The notes under the pieces: model-generated | The model's database searches: none | What the model was told of the DNA's origin: nothing | The model's input: the letters and a program-made list of their open reading frames with translations, nothing else | Translations under genes and position numbers: made by a program | From: a virus | Virus record (IMG/VR): IMGVR_UViG_3300006923_001878 | Span: 35,183-99,182 of that record | DNA: 64,000 bases | Strand: one strand, 5' to 3' | Shown: positions 24,563 to 32,882 of the stretch, one piece after another | Layout of the letters: every line of letters begins with the position of its first letter | Position numbering within the stretch: position 1 is the stretch's first letter

Positions 24563-27102
24563 TGAAACACGTTTATTTTCCGATAAATAACCTGAATTCT
24601 CAGGGATGGATTACTGATTTTATCACAAGTAAGATTAGTAGAAGCCCAAGAGATCAGTTGGCTAACGCTTTCTATGGAAATGTAGATCATAAATCTAAGA
24701 TCTTTAGTATACATCCTAAATTTCATGACGAGATTCAGAGTAGGTGTCTAACTCCAAAGACTAGGAAGGACTCTGTCGAATATGCTAAATATCTAAAGTT
24801 TATGTCTAATATTAGACCAGAGCAAGTTGCGGCTTTATACCCAAAACTACAATTAAGTTATATCTACCAGAAAGATAAGAAATCACCAAAGGTTAAAATC
24901 CCATTCCCATTCAGACTTACAACTGATGTTGACTCCATACTAGAAAACGCATTTAGTCGTGGTGATGGTTCTGGTATTCAAAGTATGACAACCAAAAGAG
25001 AATTCAAATATCTTGGAGATGTTATGAATGTAGAGGTAGACTTGTCTTTCTACTTTCAAAGTATGTCTACTTTTACGAAAGAGATTGAGCACAAGAAGTT
25101 ACCATCTGGTGTGAAGTTCAGCTTCATTAAATTAATTTCTGCTTTAAAACCTAACGAAAAAATTGAACTTGAATATGGTTGGGGCGCTAGTCATGGAGTT
25201 GAAAACGCTCTGATCCCGACAGCAATGATTGAAGCAATTAATAAATATGAAACAAAGAAGTTTTTATTGCACTATATTAATCACGACCTATCTTTTGAGA
25301 AGGATGGTTCGATTAGTCTAAGAGGAACCTACTATTGGAGTGGAGAAGCTGGGCTATATGCACAAGCAGAGCTTACCGATATTGATAAAAAGAAAATTGA
25401 TGGTATGGATAATATTGAAGTCTCTAAGAAGCAAAAGAAGATATTGAAAAAGGCTGCTGCTTATAAATCTAGTATAAAAATAATAGAAGAGTATCTTAAA
25501 AACACAAAACCAATAAAGAGAAATAATAACCCTGTCACTCTTACCGAGGATGATTTTTATGATGAACTTCTAGATGAGCTTGATGGGCCAAGAATATCCT
25601 CTGGTTTTCTAGAAAGACAAAATAGATTATCCAAATCAGATAAAAGCCTCAAGGCTCTTAAAAAAGTAAGACGAAAAAAAGACAGACTAAATAAGAAGTT
25701 AAACTCTCTTAACCGAGAAATAAGACAAGGGTTGTCAGGATTTATTATTGACAACCTTATACTTGAGCATAAAATGTTTCATGTTAATTTTAAAACAAGC
25801 AAATCTAATGCTGTCGTAGACAATATCTATACAGCCGAGGCCGATATCAGCAAGATTATGTATGTTGATGGCAAGAAAGAAATTTTTAAGATAAAAACTA
25901 TTCAAGATCAAGTCCGAGTTGAGAAGATCCAAAAAGCATACACTCTTATGTATGATAAGATTTTTAATATCAACTCGAAAGGGAAGTATTTTGGTGACGC
26001 CACCTTTTTCAGCTTTAGATCTTTAGCTGAAGTAGTGTATTCATTATTAAACAAGGAACAAGCCGCACCACTACCTCTTATGTGTCTTGGTAATGTTACT
26101 GCTAGAAGCTCAGATGATTTGTATACTATCAATATTGGAGATGTTCTTATAGAAACAAAGACATTTCAGGATTGGTTTTACACAAATTTCATAAGAACTG
26201 ATCTTGCTAATATTTCATTTATTGATTTTATGAACGAGGCAATGGAAGACTTAATTCCTACTGTTTTAAATGAGAATTTAGTGCTCGATAATAGCCAGAC
26301 AAGAATTGGTGTCATCAAGAAGACGTTCTTAACATATGAAGGCAATGTCGGAGATCCTTTATTTGCTCAACTATATGAAAGAGCAGATAGGTTCGCTTTA
26401 GAACAATTTTTAGAAAAAACAAGTGATAGAGGGTTAAAAATAGGAACTCCTATGGTGATATTCCATGAGGTAAAGACAACTAGCACGTCTCTTAATTCTG
26501 GATATTTTAGCAAGATTATTGGAAACAAAACAGAAAGCTTTAACGAGATAAGAGATTCTAAACTAGGAATTCCTCATATTAAAATCGGAGCAGATGATGG
26601 CTTGTTGATAAATGTTAGTTTTGCAGGTGTTGGTCAGCCAGGGATAAGAACATCATATTGGCTTGCTGCAAATAAAGACAGCACTGAGAGTATCATGACC
26701 GAGCATTACACAGCTACCTTGTCTCTTATCGGAAACAACATATTCTTTAAAGGAGGCTACTTTGCTATTCCATCAAACCCACTTGGGGGCAGAGGTGCTT
26801 TTGACCCTGGTATTGTTGGATATTACTCTATGATCTCAGTAACTGATTCTATTGATTCAAACGGTAATTATACAACTCAAGTATCTGGTCCCTGGATGGA
26901 TAATCCAGAAGCCAGGAAAAGAACTTCAGATAAAGCAAAGTTCAAGGAAAAAATCGACACTAATAAAATCGATGATCACACAAAACACTTTTCTTCCATT
27001 ACATATATAAAAGATTATCTAGATAGCAATATTGAATTAGGAGATAATGTTGGTTTAAATGATAATAAAGCAATTAAGAAGCTAAAAAAACTAGGGTTTT
27101 AA
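24562..27102 (+). CDS. Large baseplate structural protein (unassigned)
   Basis: An 846-residue soluble protein. Visible segments include a beta-rich region near 120-270 (KIELEYGWGASHG and DGSISLRGTYYWSGEAGLYA), a Lys-rich helical spacer near 280-400, and a C-terminal domain with GRGAFDPGIVGYYSMISVTD. Position in the baseplate cluster suggests a hub or wedge protein, perhaps fusing functions separate in T4 (gp27-like hub is possible). No enzymatic lysozyme motif seen. Confidence 0.6.
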   Translation: MKHVYFPINNLNSQGWITDFITSKISRSPRDQLANAFYGNVDHKSKIFSIHPKFHDEIQSRCLTPKTRKDSVEYAKYLKFMSNIRPEQVAALYPKLQLSYIYQKDKKSPKVKIPFPFRLTTDVDSILENAFSRGDGSGIQSMTTKREFKYLGDVMNVEVDLSFYFQSMSTFTKEIEHKKLPSGVKFSFIKLISALKPNEKIELEYGWGASHGVENALIPTAMIEAINKYETKKFLLHYINHDLSFEKDGSISLRGTYYWSGEAGLYAQAELTDIDKKKIDGMDNIEVSKKQKKILKKAAAYKSSIKIIEEYLKNTKPIKRNNNPVTLTEDDFYDELLDELDGPRISSGFLERQNRLSKSDKSLKALKKVRRKKDRLNKKLNSLNREIRQGLSGFIIDNLILEHKMFHVNFKTSKSNAVVDNIYTAEADISKIMYVDGKKEIFKIKTIQDQVRVEKIQKAYTLMYDKIFNINSKGKYFGDATFFSFRSLAEVVYSLLNKEQAAPLPLMCLGNVTARSSDDLYTINIGDVLIETKTFQDWFYTNFIRTDLANISFIDFMNEAMEDLIPTVLNENLVLDNSQTRIGVIKKTFLTYEGNVGDPLFAQLYERADRFALEQFLEKTSDRGLKIGTPMVIFHEVKTTSTSLNSGYFSKIIGNKTESFNEIRDSKLGIPHIKIGADDGLLINVSFAGVGQPGIRTSYWLAANKDSTESIMTEHYTATLSLIGNNIFFKGGYFAIPSNPLGGRGAFDPGIVGYYSMISVTDSIDSNGNYTTQVSGPWMDNPEARKRTSDKAKFKEKIDTNKIDDHTKHFSSITYIKDYLDSNIELGDNVGLNDNKAIKKLKKLGF

Positions 27103-27105
27103 ACA

Positions 27106-28245
27106 ATGATATCAAAAGCAAACAATAAATCCGGGCCTAAAGAGTTCTATAAAAATAGAGTTAAGTTTGAAGAGTCTGTTGATAAGACACAGCAAATAGA
27201 TTTATGGAAAGAAATCCCGCTATATGGAAAAATAAATACTATTGGGACATCTGTTGTGGTAAGGGAAAATAAATTATCTTTATTCTCGGCAGATAGTCAA
27301 AATGTTCATGGATTACTAGATTTTGCAGCAGATGCTTTTTTAGCTTTGAAGGCTGAGTATGATTCTTTTTCTAATCGAGGTCTTTTAAATCAAAATTCAT
27401 TATTTGGAGTAAAACTCATCCCAAAATTAGGATGGGTTAGCGCTAAAACAAGATATTCAAGTTACATAACAGAATACTACAATATAATGATGCAGAAATA
27501 TCTGGCAAAGAACGCTTTTAGTGACAACCTTGTAGACTATCCCTCTTTCGTTTCAGGGGTTGAATCTTATATCTTAGATAACAATAACCCTTTTACTAGG
27601 CATGGATTTCACGAATCTAACTTTAATCATAGCCTTACATCTGGCTTGTCAATTGAGTTCGAAACGGTAGCAGATGTAACAGATGCTATTAGGGAAGAAT
27701 GGTTCACTGATCCAAACTTTAATTTCTTTAAGAATCTTTGTGTAAGACATGGGTTCAAAGTTAACAGAGGCTTGCCTTGGAGAATCACTTTTGATATAAG
27801 GTCAAAACTATCTACTCCTTATATTGTTTCGAGGAACAAAAATATACCACAGGAGTTTACCTCAGCGATAGAGTATGTATTTAAGACTTATTACCAAGAT
27901 TTATTAACCAGTGACATTTTTAAAGAATTCAAATTCTTGCTAGGAAGAACGTATGATATATTCAGATATCAATTCCCTCTGTATGGTGAGAATAAGAAAA
28001 GAATCAATAATCAAGATGTGTTTACAGACCTTGACTACTTTGAACTTTATGGTAGAATAAGAAACCAAGAAAGAAAAGAAGAAATTAGTAAGAAAGAAAT
28101 AAGTTCTATATATAAAAACTCTAAACTAGAAAGTAAAGATTATATAGCTAAGAAAGTTCTAGAATATATAGAGCTAAAAACAGGCACAATTGGATACAGA
28201 CGGAAGACAGCGAATTTGATCAACTTGCAGAGAAAGTTGATCTAG
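27106..28245 (+). CDS. Hypothetical baseplate-region protein
   Basis: A 379-residue soluble protein, mixed alpha/beta, with the segment NNNPFTRHGFHESNFNHSLT (about 157-176) and a Lys/Glu-rich C-terminal helix. It lies 3 bases after the large baseplate gene and is the last gene of the tail block before replication genes. A structural role is inferred from position only. Confidence 0.6.
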   Translation: MISKANNKSGPKEFYKNRVKFEESVDKTQQIDLWKEIPLYGKINTIGTSVVVRENKLSLFSADSQNVHGLLDFAADAFLALKAEYDSFSNRGLLNQNSLFGVKLIPKLGWVSAKTRYSSYITEYYNIMMQKYLAKNAFSDNLVDYPSFVSGVESYILDNNNPFTRHGFHESNFNHSLTSGLSIEFETVADVTDAIREEWFTDPNFNFFKNLCVRHGFKVNRGLPWRITFDIRSKLSTPYIVSRNKNIPQEFTSAIEYVFKTYYQDLLTSDIFKEFKFLLGRTYDIFRYQFPLYGENKKRINNQDVFTDLDYFELYGRIRNQERKEEISKKEISSIYKNSKLESKDYIAKKVLEYIELKTGTIGYRRKTANLINLQRKLI

Positions 28246-28276
28246 GATAGACTTATTCTCACAAATAGAGGTGAAA

Positions 28277-29449
28277 ATGAGCTTTCAAGTTTTAGAAACA
28301 AGTAAAAAATGTGCAACGATATATAAAGATGATAAATTACATACAAGAATCTTTCCAAAAAACCTAGATGCTACTTGGTCTCCACACTGTGAGATGCCAT
28401 TAGACGTGTTATATGCAAAACACTATGTGGCAGGGCTCTCAATCGAAGAAGTCACGCCAGAGAACCTCCTAGGCCCCTTGAAGAAGGCATCTGATAAGAT
28501 GCAGGCCTGTGCGAAAGCATTGGTAAGCTCAAAAGTAAACTTAACAGATAATTGTCTTCATGAAGTCATACCTTTTAGAATTTTAAAAGAGTTTTATGAC
28601 CTTAAAAATCAAGTTGTCGATCATGTTATTGAGTCAAGGGAGCAACCAAAGAATTATCAATTCCTGGTAGACTTAGATCTCTTACTGCAAGAAATGGCTA
28701 AACAAGAGTTAAATCTTAAAAGAGTTCGAACTCTTATGTTGCCAACTAGATCAGACAAGATCAAAGCAACAAAGCTCGTTAAGGGACCCAACAAGGTCTT
28801 GTATAAAATGAATGCTTCGAAAACTGGGAGGCTTACTTTACATGAAGAAAGTTTCCCTATTCTTAATTTAAAGAAGAATCTCAGAACTGTAATATATCCA
28901 AAAAATGATTTATTTCTAGAATTGGATTTTAATGCTAGTGAAGTAAGAACTCTTTTGGCTTTATCCGGTATTGAACAGCCAGGAATAGATATTCATGAGT
29001 GGAATATTCTGAATATTTTCAAAGGAAATACAGATAGGGCCGAAGCAAAGAGTAAGTTCTTCTTCTGGTTATTTAATCCAGAAGCAGTAAATCTTGCCAT
29101 AGAGAAATTCTATAGTAAGAAGATAGTTGACAATTACTACCAAGATGGTATGATAGTGACACCTTTCCACAGAAAGATTCCGTCAGATGATTTTCACGCA
29201 CTAAATTACTTAGTGCAGAGCACTGCATCTGATAACTTTTTAACACAAGCTCTAAAATTACATAAGTATCTAAATAAGAAACGCTCGTTCGTGTCATTGT
29301 TGATGCACGATGCTATCCTAATAGACTTATCGTATGAAGAGATATCGGATCTTGAGGAAATTGTGGATATATTCTCTAAAACTACTCTTGGTAAGTTTAA
29401 GATAAACAAGTCCATTGGTAAGAATTACGGAGAAATGAAAGCAGTATGA
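28277..29449 (+). CDS. Short family-A DNA polymerase domain
   Basis: A 390-residue protein (ATG 28277 after AGAGG; GTG 28271 is an alternative) with the motif order of Pol I/T7-type polymerases. SKTGRLT (181-187) leads to motif A LELDFNASEVRTL (metal-binding D217), motif B RAEAKSKFFFWLF (254-266) and motif C LLMHDAILIDL (D345). Motif C reads HDA rather than the usual HDE. The 3'-5' exonuclease domain is absent, and the length is well below full Pol I. It overlaps the FtsZ-like gene by 4 bases. Whether it replicates, repairs or primes cannot be said; a C-family polymerase at 43475 is the more likely replicase. Confidence 0.8.
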   Translation: MSFQVLETSKKCATIYKDDKLHTRIFPKNLDATWSPHCEMPLDVLYAKHYVAGLSIEEVTPENLLGPLKKASDKMQACAKALVSSKVNLTDNCLHEVIPFRILKEFYDLKNQVVDHVIESREQPKNYQFLVDLDLLLQEMAKQELNLKRVRTLMLPTRSDKIKATKLVKGPNKVLYKMNASKTGRLTLHEESFPILNLKKNLRTVIYPKNDLFLELDFNASEVRTLLALSGIEQPGIDIHEWNILNIFKGNTDRAEAKSKFFFWLFNPEAVNLAIEKFYSKKIVDNYYQDGMIVTPFHRKIPSDDFHALNYLVQSTASDNFLTQALKLHKYLNKKRSFVSLLMHDAILIDLSYEEISDLEEIVDIFSKTTLGKFKINKSIGKNYGEMKAV

Positions 29450-30246
29450 AAACAATAATAGGATTAGGAAAAGCAGGTTGTTCAACAGCAAGGCTCTTCA
29501 AAGGCAACATGTATGATGTACAAACGATAGATACATCAAATGCAGATGTTCTTATTGAAGAAGTCGACACAATTGAGGCCTATGAAAAAGCAGCAGCCTC
29601 GATGAGCTCATTAACGACAGAGGATGAAGTCTATTTTATTCTAGCAGGTGGGGGAAAGATTGCTGGAGCTTCTTTATCAATATTGGAAAAGATTAAAGAT
29701 AAGAAAATTACAGTAGTGTATATAAAACCTGATATCGGGCTGTTAAATGACCACGAAAAACTCAGCGAAAGGCTCATTTACAAGGTCTTGCAGGAATTCG
29801 TTAGATCAGGTATGATTCATGGGTTGGTTCTGGCAAGTAATTCGCACATAGAGAAGCAATTAGGCGGAATAGGATTTAATGATTATTATCATCTTATAAA
29901 CGAAAGAATAGCAAAAACTCTACAGATGTGTGATTATTTGTCACAAGCAAAATCTATAATTGGAGAATTGAGAGAACCTTCTGATTATAGCAGGATTGGA
30001 ACAATAGGTGTCCGTGAAGGTGGAAAAGATTACCTTCTTTTCCCTATTGACTTAATCCGAGAGAAACGGTATCTTTATGCCATACCAGAAGAGAAACTTG
30101 CAACACACAAGACTCTTCTGTCAGAAATTAAAGAGGTATTAGAAGTTGGCAAAGAGGCCATCAAGATATCATATAAGGTCGTGTCCACCACATATAAGGA
30201 CACACAAGTTTTTGTTCAATGTTATTCAAACAAGGTTCAAGATTAA
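29446..30246 (+). CDS. FtsZ/tubulin-superfamily-like protein
   Basis: A 266-residue protein collinear with the FtsZ GTPase domain. An N-terminal glycine loop IIGLGKAGCSTARLF (4-18) is followed by strand VQTIDT. A signature-like EVYFILAGGGKIAGASLSIL (61-80) follows, then strand KITVVYIKPDIGLL (87-100), matching the FtsZ order of GGGTGTG loop followed by TVAVVTKPF. Next come a helix with E/R residues, VLASNSHIEKQLGG and helix NERIAKTL. The loop reads GGGKIAGA, so the canonical Thr and Gly are replaced and GTP use is uncertain. Phage tubulins organise DNA or the phage nucleus in some jumbo phages. The gene sits between a polymerase and gp32. Confidence 0.6.
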   Translation: MKTIIGLGKAGCSTARLFKGNMYDVQTIDTSNADVLIEEVDTIEAYEKAAASMSSLTTEDEVYFILAGGGKIAGASLSILEKIKDKKITVVYIKPDIGLLNDHEKLSERLIYKVLQEFVRSGMIHGLVLASNSHIEKQLGGIGFNDYYHLINERIAKTLQMCDYLSQAKSIIGELREPSDYSRIGTIGVREGGKDYLLFPIDLIREKRYLYAIPEEKLATHKTLLSEIKEVLEVGKEAIKISYKVVSTTYKDTQVFVQCYSNKVQD

Positions 30247-30263
30247 ACAAAAACACCCAAAAC

Positions 30264-30322
30264 AAGTATAATACTAATCGCGGAGAGGGAATATTTGCTC
30301 TCTCTATAATTTTAAAAAGGAA
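30264..30322 (+). promoter_or_regulatory. Leader of the gp32 gene with TATAAT boxes and a small hairpin
   Basis: The 85-base gap contains AAGTATAATACT, a GAGAG/CTCTC hairpin (about 30283-30304), a second CTATAATTTT and then AAAAAGGA before the start. No -35 box matches. T4 gp32 represses its own translation through leader structure, so this leader is a reasonable site for control; the promoter call is weak. Confidence 0.35.
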
Positions 30323-30331
30323 AAAAATAAT

Positions 30332-31051
30332 ATGGCTTTAGACTTACGAAAAATGAAATCAAAACAACAGAATCTCAACGGCGGAGGGTTTCAATGGAAG
30401 CCTCAAGACGGTGAGAATCTGATTCGCATCGTGCCGGTGCCAGACGGAGACCCCTTCAAGGAAGTCCATCTGCACTATAACATTGAAAGAGGTGGTGTCC
30501 TCTGCCCAAAGAGAAACTTTGGTGAAGAGTGCCCTGCTTGTGACTATGCTTCATCACTATTTAACAGTGGCGATGAGGAGAGCCGAAAGGCAGCAAAAGA
30601 TATCGTGGCAAAAAAGAGATTCTACTCTCCTGTCATTGATAGAAACGATGCAAACGGAGGTGTCCGTTGGTATGCATATAGCAAGACAGTATATGAAAAA
30701 ATGTTGAGCTTGGTTCTAAACCCTGATTATGGAGATATTACTGACCCTGAATCAGGAACTGACCTAAATATTACATACTCAAAGGGTGGAAAGGGTACGT
30801 TCCCATCAACTGACGTGCAGCCGAAGCGAAAATCGTCTATTCTCTCGAAAGACGAGGCTCTATTGACTGAAATTGCTGAAAAAGATTATGATATCTTTAA
30901 CAACTTCAAGCGAAAGAGCCCTGAAGAGATCAAGGAATTGCTAGATGTTTACCTACTAGGCGATGATAACGCCGAAGAAGGAGGTGATGTATCACCGGCA
31001 AATGAAAAATCGTTGGTAGACGAAGTTTACCAGAAGCTTAGAAAAAGCTAA
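30332..31051 (+). CDS. 32: Single-stranded DNA-binding protein (gp32-like)
   Basis: Coats single-stranded DNA during replication and recombination. The N-terminus is basic (LRKMKSKQQN, the co-operativity region in T4), followed by the OB-fold core and the zinc site with HLHYNIERGGVLCPKRNFGE and CPACDYASSLF. The C-terminus is acidic with a final KSLVDEVYQKLRKS. At 239 residues it is shorter than T4 gp32 (301). It is flanked by a leader with hairpin and by a strong terminator, so it is its own transcription unit, fitting high and self-controlled expression. Confidence 0.9.
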   Translation: MALDLRKMKSKQQNLNGGGFQWKPQDGENLIRIVPVPDGDPFKEVHLHYNIERGGVLCPKRNFGEECPACDYASSLFNSGDEESRKAAKDIVAKKRFYSPVIDRNDANGGVRWYAYSKTVYEKMLSLVLNPDYGDITDPESGTDLNITYSKGGKGTFPSTDVQPKRKSSILSKDEALLTEIAEKDYDIFNNFKRKSPEEIKELLDVYLLGDDNAEEGGDVSPANEKSLVDEVYQKLRKS

Positions 31052-31066
31052 GGGTCTAGCATAGTG

Positions 31067-31110
31067 AGTTCCAAGCTATGTTGAAATATATGTAGCTTGG
31101 AACTTTTTTA
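31067..31110 (+). terminator. Intrinsic terminator after gp32
   Basis: A perfect 12-bp stem AGTTCCAAGCTA (31067-31078) with its complement at 31093-31104 and a run of six or seven T. It separates gp32 from the recombinase gene. Confidence 0.9.
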
Positions 31111-31126
31111 CAATAACGGAGTAGTG

Positions 31127-32254
31127 ATGGCAAGGGCTAAGAAAAAGAAAGAAGTAGTAAGAGGCAAGATAAGCACTGAACAACTAAGAGGCCTTCTTAA
31201 TAAGAAGGCTGGTGAAACAATTGCTTATGACTTGGGAGCTAATAACCCTACTGATGTAGTGGATTGGATTCCTACAGGCGCGAGATGGTTAGACTCCATT
31301 ATTTGCAAAGGCAAGTTGGCAGGTATTCCTGTTGGCAAAGTTTCTGAAATCGCAGGACTAACTGCGACAGGAAAGAGCTATATGGCTGCGCAGATTGCGG
31401 CTAATGCCCAGAAGAAAGGAATCGTCCCTGTTTACTTCGACTCAGAGTCAGCACTAGACTCTGACTTCTTAATTAATGCCGGATGTAACTTGGAAGAGTT
31501 GATTTACATCCAGGCAAGGTCTGTAGAATTCGTTCTAGAGACAATTGAGGATATTATGGCAGCTTCTGAGACGAGGCACTTATTTATCCTTGATTCCCTT
31601 GCCTTCACTCCTGCTGAGTCAGACATTGCTGGTGATTATAATCCGCAATCTTCGATGGCAGTGAAGCCGCGAGTTATGGCCAAGGGTTTATCGAAATTGA
31701 TAATTCCCTTGGCCAACACTCAGTCAACATTTTTGATTCTAAATCAACTTAAAACAAACATCTCGTCAAATCTCTTTGATATGAAGATGAATCCATATTT
31801 TACTCCTGGTGGTAAAGCAACCGCCTACTCTTACTCATTAAGAATCTGGCTAACTGGGAAACAAACGAAAGACTCAGCTATCTATGATGATAAGGGATAT
31901 AAAGTCGGATCTGAGATTAAAGCTCGGCTAAAGAAGTCGAGATTTGGAACTGAAAACAGGACCTGTGAGTTCAAGATCTTATGGGGCGCTGACTCGGTTG
32001 CTATCCAAGATGAAGAGTCCTGGCTTGAGGCAATAAGGCCTTCGGATCAGATTAAAACAGGAGCCTGGAACACTCTCTTCTATCAAGACGGCACTGAAAA
32101 GAAGTTCCAAAGAGCTACTTGGCTTAAAGAATTAGAAGACCCTCTATTCAGAGCCGAAGTGTTAAGAATCATGGATGAAGAAGTCATCCAGAAGTTTGAG
32201 TCAAGAGAAGGAAATGCTTCCGACTATTATGACTCACAAGATTCAGAGGAATAA
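31127..32254 (+). CDS. uvsX: RecA/UvsX-type recombinase
   Basis: Strand-exchange protein for recombination-dependent replication and repair. Walker A is GLTATGKS (77-84), Walker B the hydrophobic strand HLFILDSLAF, followed by a RecA-like region with QLKTNISSNLFDMKMNPYFT and PGGKATAYSYSLR. The chosen start is ATG 31127 with ACGGAG upstream; the in-frame TTG 31097 lies inside the terminator and is unlikely. 375 residues matches UvsX. The Lys-rich N-terminus and acidic C-terminus are usual in this family. Confidence 0.92.
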   Translation: MARAKKKKEVVRGKISTEQLRGLLNKKAGETIAYDLGANNPTDVVDWIPTGARWLDSIICKGKLAGIPVGKVSEIAGLTATGKSYMAAQIAANAQKKGIVPVYFDSESALDSDFLINAGCNLEELIYIQARSVEFVLETIEDIMAASETRHLFILDSLAFTPAESDIAGDYNPQSSMAVKPRVMAKGLSKLIIPLANTQSTFLILNQLKTNISSNLFDMKMNPYFTPGGKATAYSYSLRIWLTGKQTKDSAIYDDKGYKVGSEIKARLKKSRFGTENRTCEFKILWGADSVAIQDEESWLEAIRPSDQIKTGAWNTLFYQDGTEKKFQRATWLKELEDPLFRAEVLRIMDEEVIQKFESREGNASDYYDSQDSEE

Positions 32255-32256
32255 CA

Positions 32257-32355
32257 GTGAATTACTATAAGGTAACTCTGGTTTATGACGGAAAAGAGTT
32301 CCATGGTGGGCGACTCTTGGAAGAACTTAAGAGAATGGCAGAAGGCAATGAATAA
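32257..32355 (+). CDS. Small ORF (32 aa) between uvsX and the capsid-like fragment
   Basis: GTG start 2 bases after the uvsX stop with AGAGGA upstream; encodes MNYYKVTLVYDGKEFHGGRL plus a helical tail, and ends TAA 32353-32355. It overlaps the next start by 8 bases, as real gene pairs here do. Short, so moderate confidence; function unknown. Confidence 0.45.
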   Translation: MNYYKVTLVYDGKEFHGGRLLEELKRMAEGNE

Positions 32356-32626
32356 TTTAAAGAACCAAGGTCCTTTGAAAAAAGTTGGCGATACTCTTGG
32401 GCACTTCATAGGCGAAAATTATGTAACCATAGAAGGAAAACGTTACCCACTCTTTAAGGATGCACGACCACACCAGTTTAGCTCAATAGCATTCCCGATA
32501 ATAACAAGAGCATTTCCACCACAACTGAGAAACAGCCTTGTTTCAGTTCAACCAATGAGTGTTCCATCTGAACAGATTTTTAAAATGGATTTCAAATACA
32601 CAAACAAGGAAGAAGACGATGAGTGA
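32348..32626 (+). CDS. Stand-alone fragment of major capsid protein (Gol-region-like)
   Basis: A 92-residue protein (ATG 32348 preceded by AGAAGG; an upstream in-frame start at 32285 is less likely). Residues 44-85 align without gaps to residues 72-113 of this phage's major capsid protein: FSSIAFPIITRAF versus FASVAFPIVRRVF, then LVSVQPMSVPS versus LVSVQPMSLPS, and IFKMDFKYT versus IFFLDFVYS. About 24 of 42 positions are identical. Residues 1-43 show no such match (VTIEGKRYPLFKDARPHQ). The segment corresponds to the T4 gp23 Gol-peptide region that activates the host Lit protease. It sits in the replication block. Function is unknown; an assembly modulator or decoy is possible. Confidence 0.75.
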   Translation: MNNLKNQGPLKKVGDTLGHFIGENYVTIEGKRYPLFKDARPHQFSSIAFPIITRAFPPQLRNSLVSVQPMSVPSEQIFKMDFKYTNKEEDDE

Positions 32627-32873
32627 ACGAGATTTTGTATACTGGCTTCAAGGATATCTTGAAGTTAGTAATGCTAATGAATTAGATGAGTCACAGCTAC
32701 AAATAGTTAAGGATCACCTAGCCTTGGTCTTAAAAAAAGTAACACCAGAATATGATGGGAATAGGTTCGTAAACAACCTCGCTAGACTAAGAGGGGAAAG
32801 AGATGCGAAGCTTTGTAGCAACGCAGAACTAGAGGAAATAGGTAATGCTCTTCCAGCTCAATTAACATGCTAA
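32619..32873 (+). CDS. Small phage protein with FVYWLQGYLE motif
   Basis: An 84-residue helical protein from ATG 32619 (8-base overlap with the upstream gene). MSERDFVYWLQGYLEVSNAN followed by an HLALVLKKVTP helix resembles a widespread small phage family with FxYWLQGxxE near the N-terminus, of unknown function. An upstream in-frame start exists but would extend further into the capsid-like gene. Confidence 0.65.
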   Translation: MSERDFVYWLQGYLEVSNANELDESQLQIVKDHLALVLKKVTPEYDGNRFVNNLARLRGERDAKLCSNAELEEIGNALPAQLTC

Positions 32874-32882
32874 AGGAACCGA

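Noticed and set aside
31097-31126. Upstream TTG start for the UvsX gene
   Set aside because: It lies within the gp32 terminator stem and lacks an SD; ATG 31127 has ACGGAG at proper distance.
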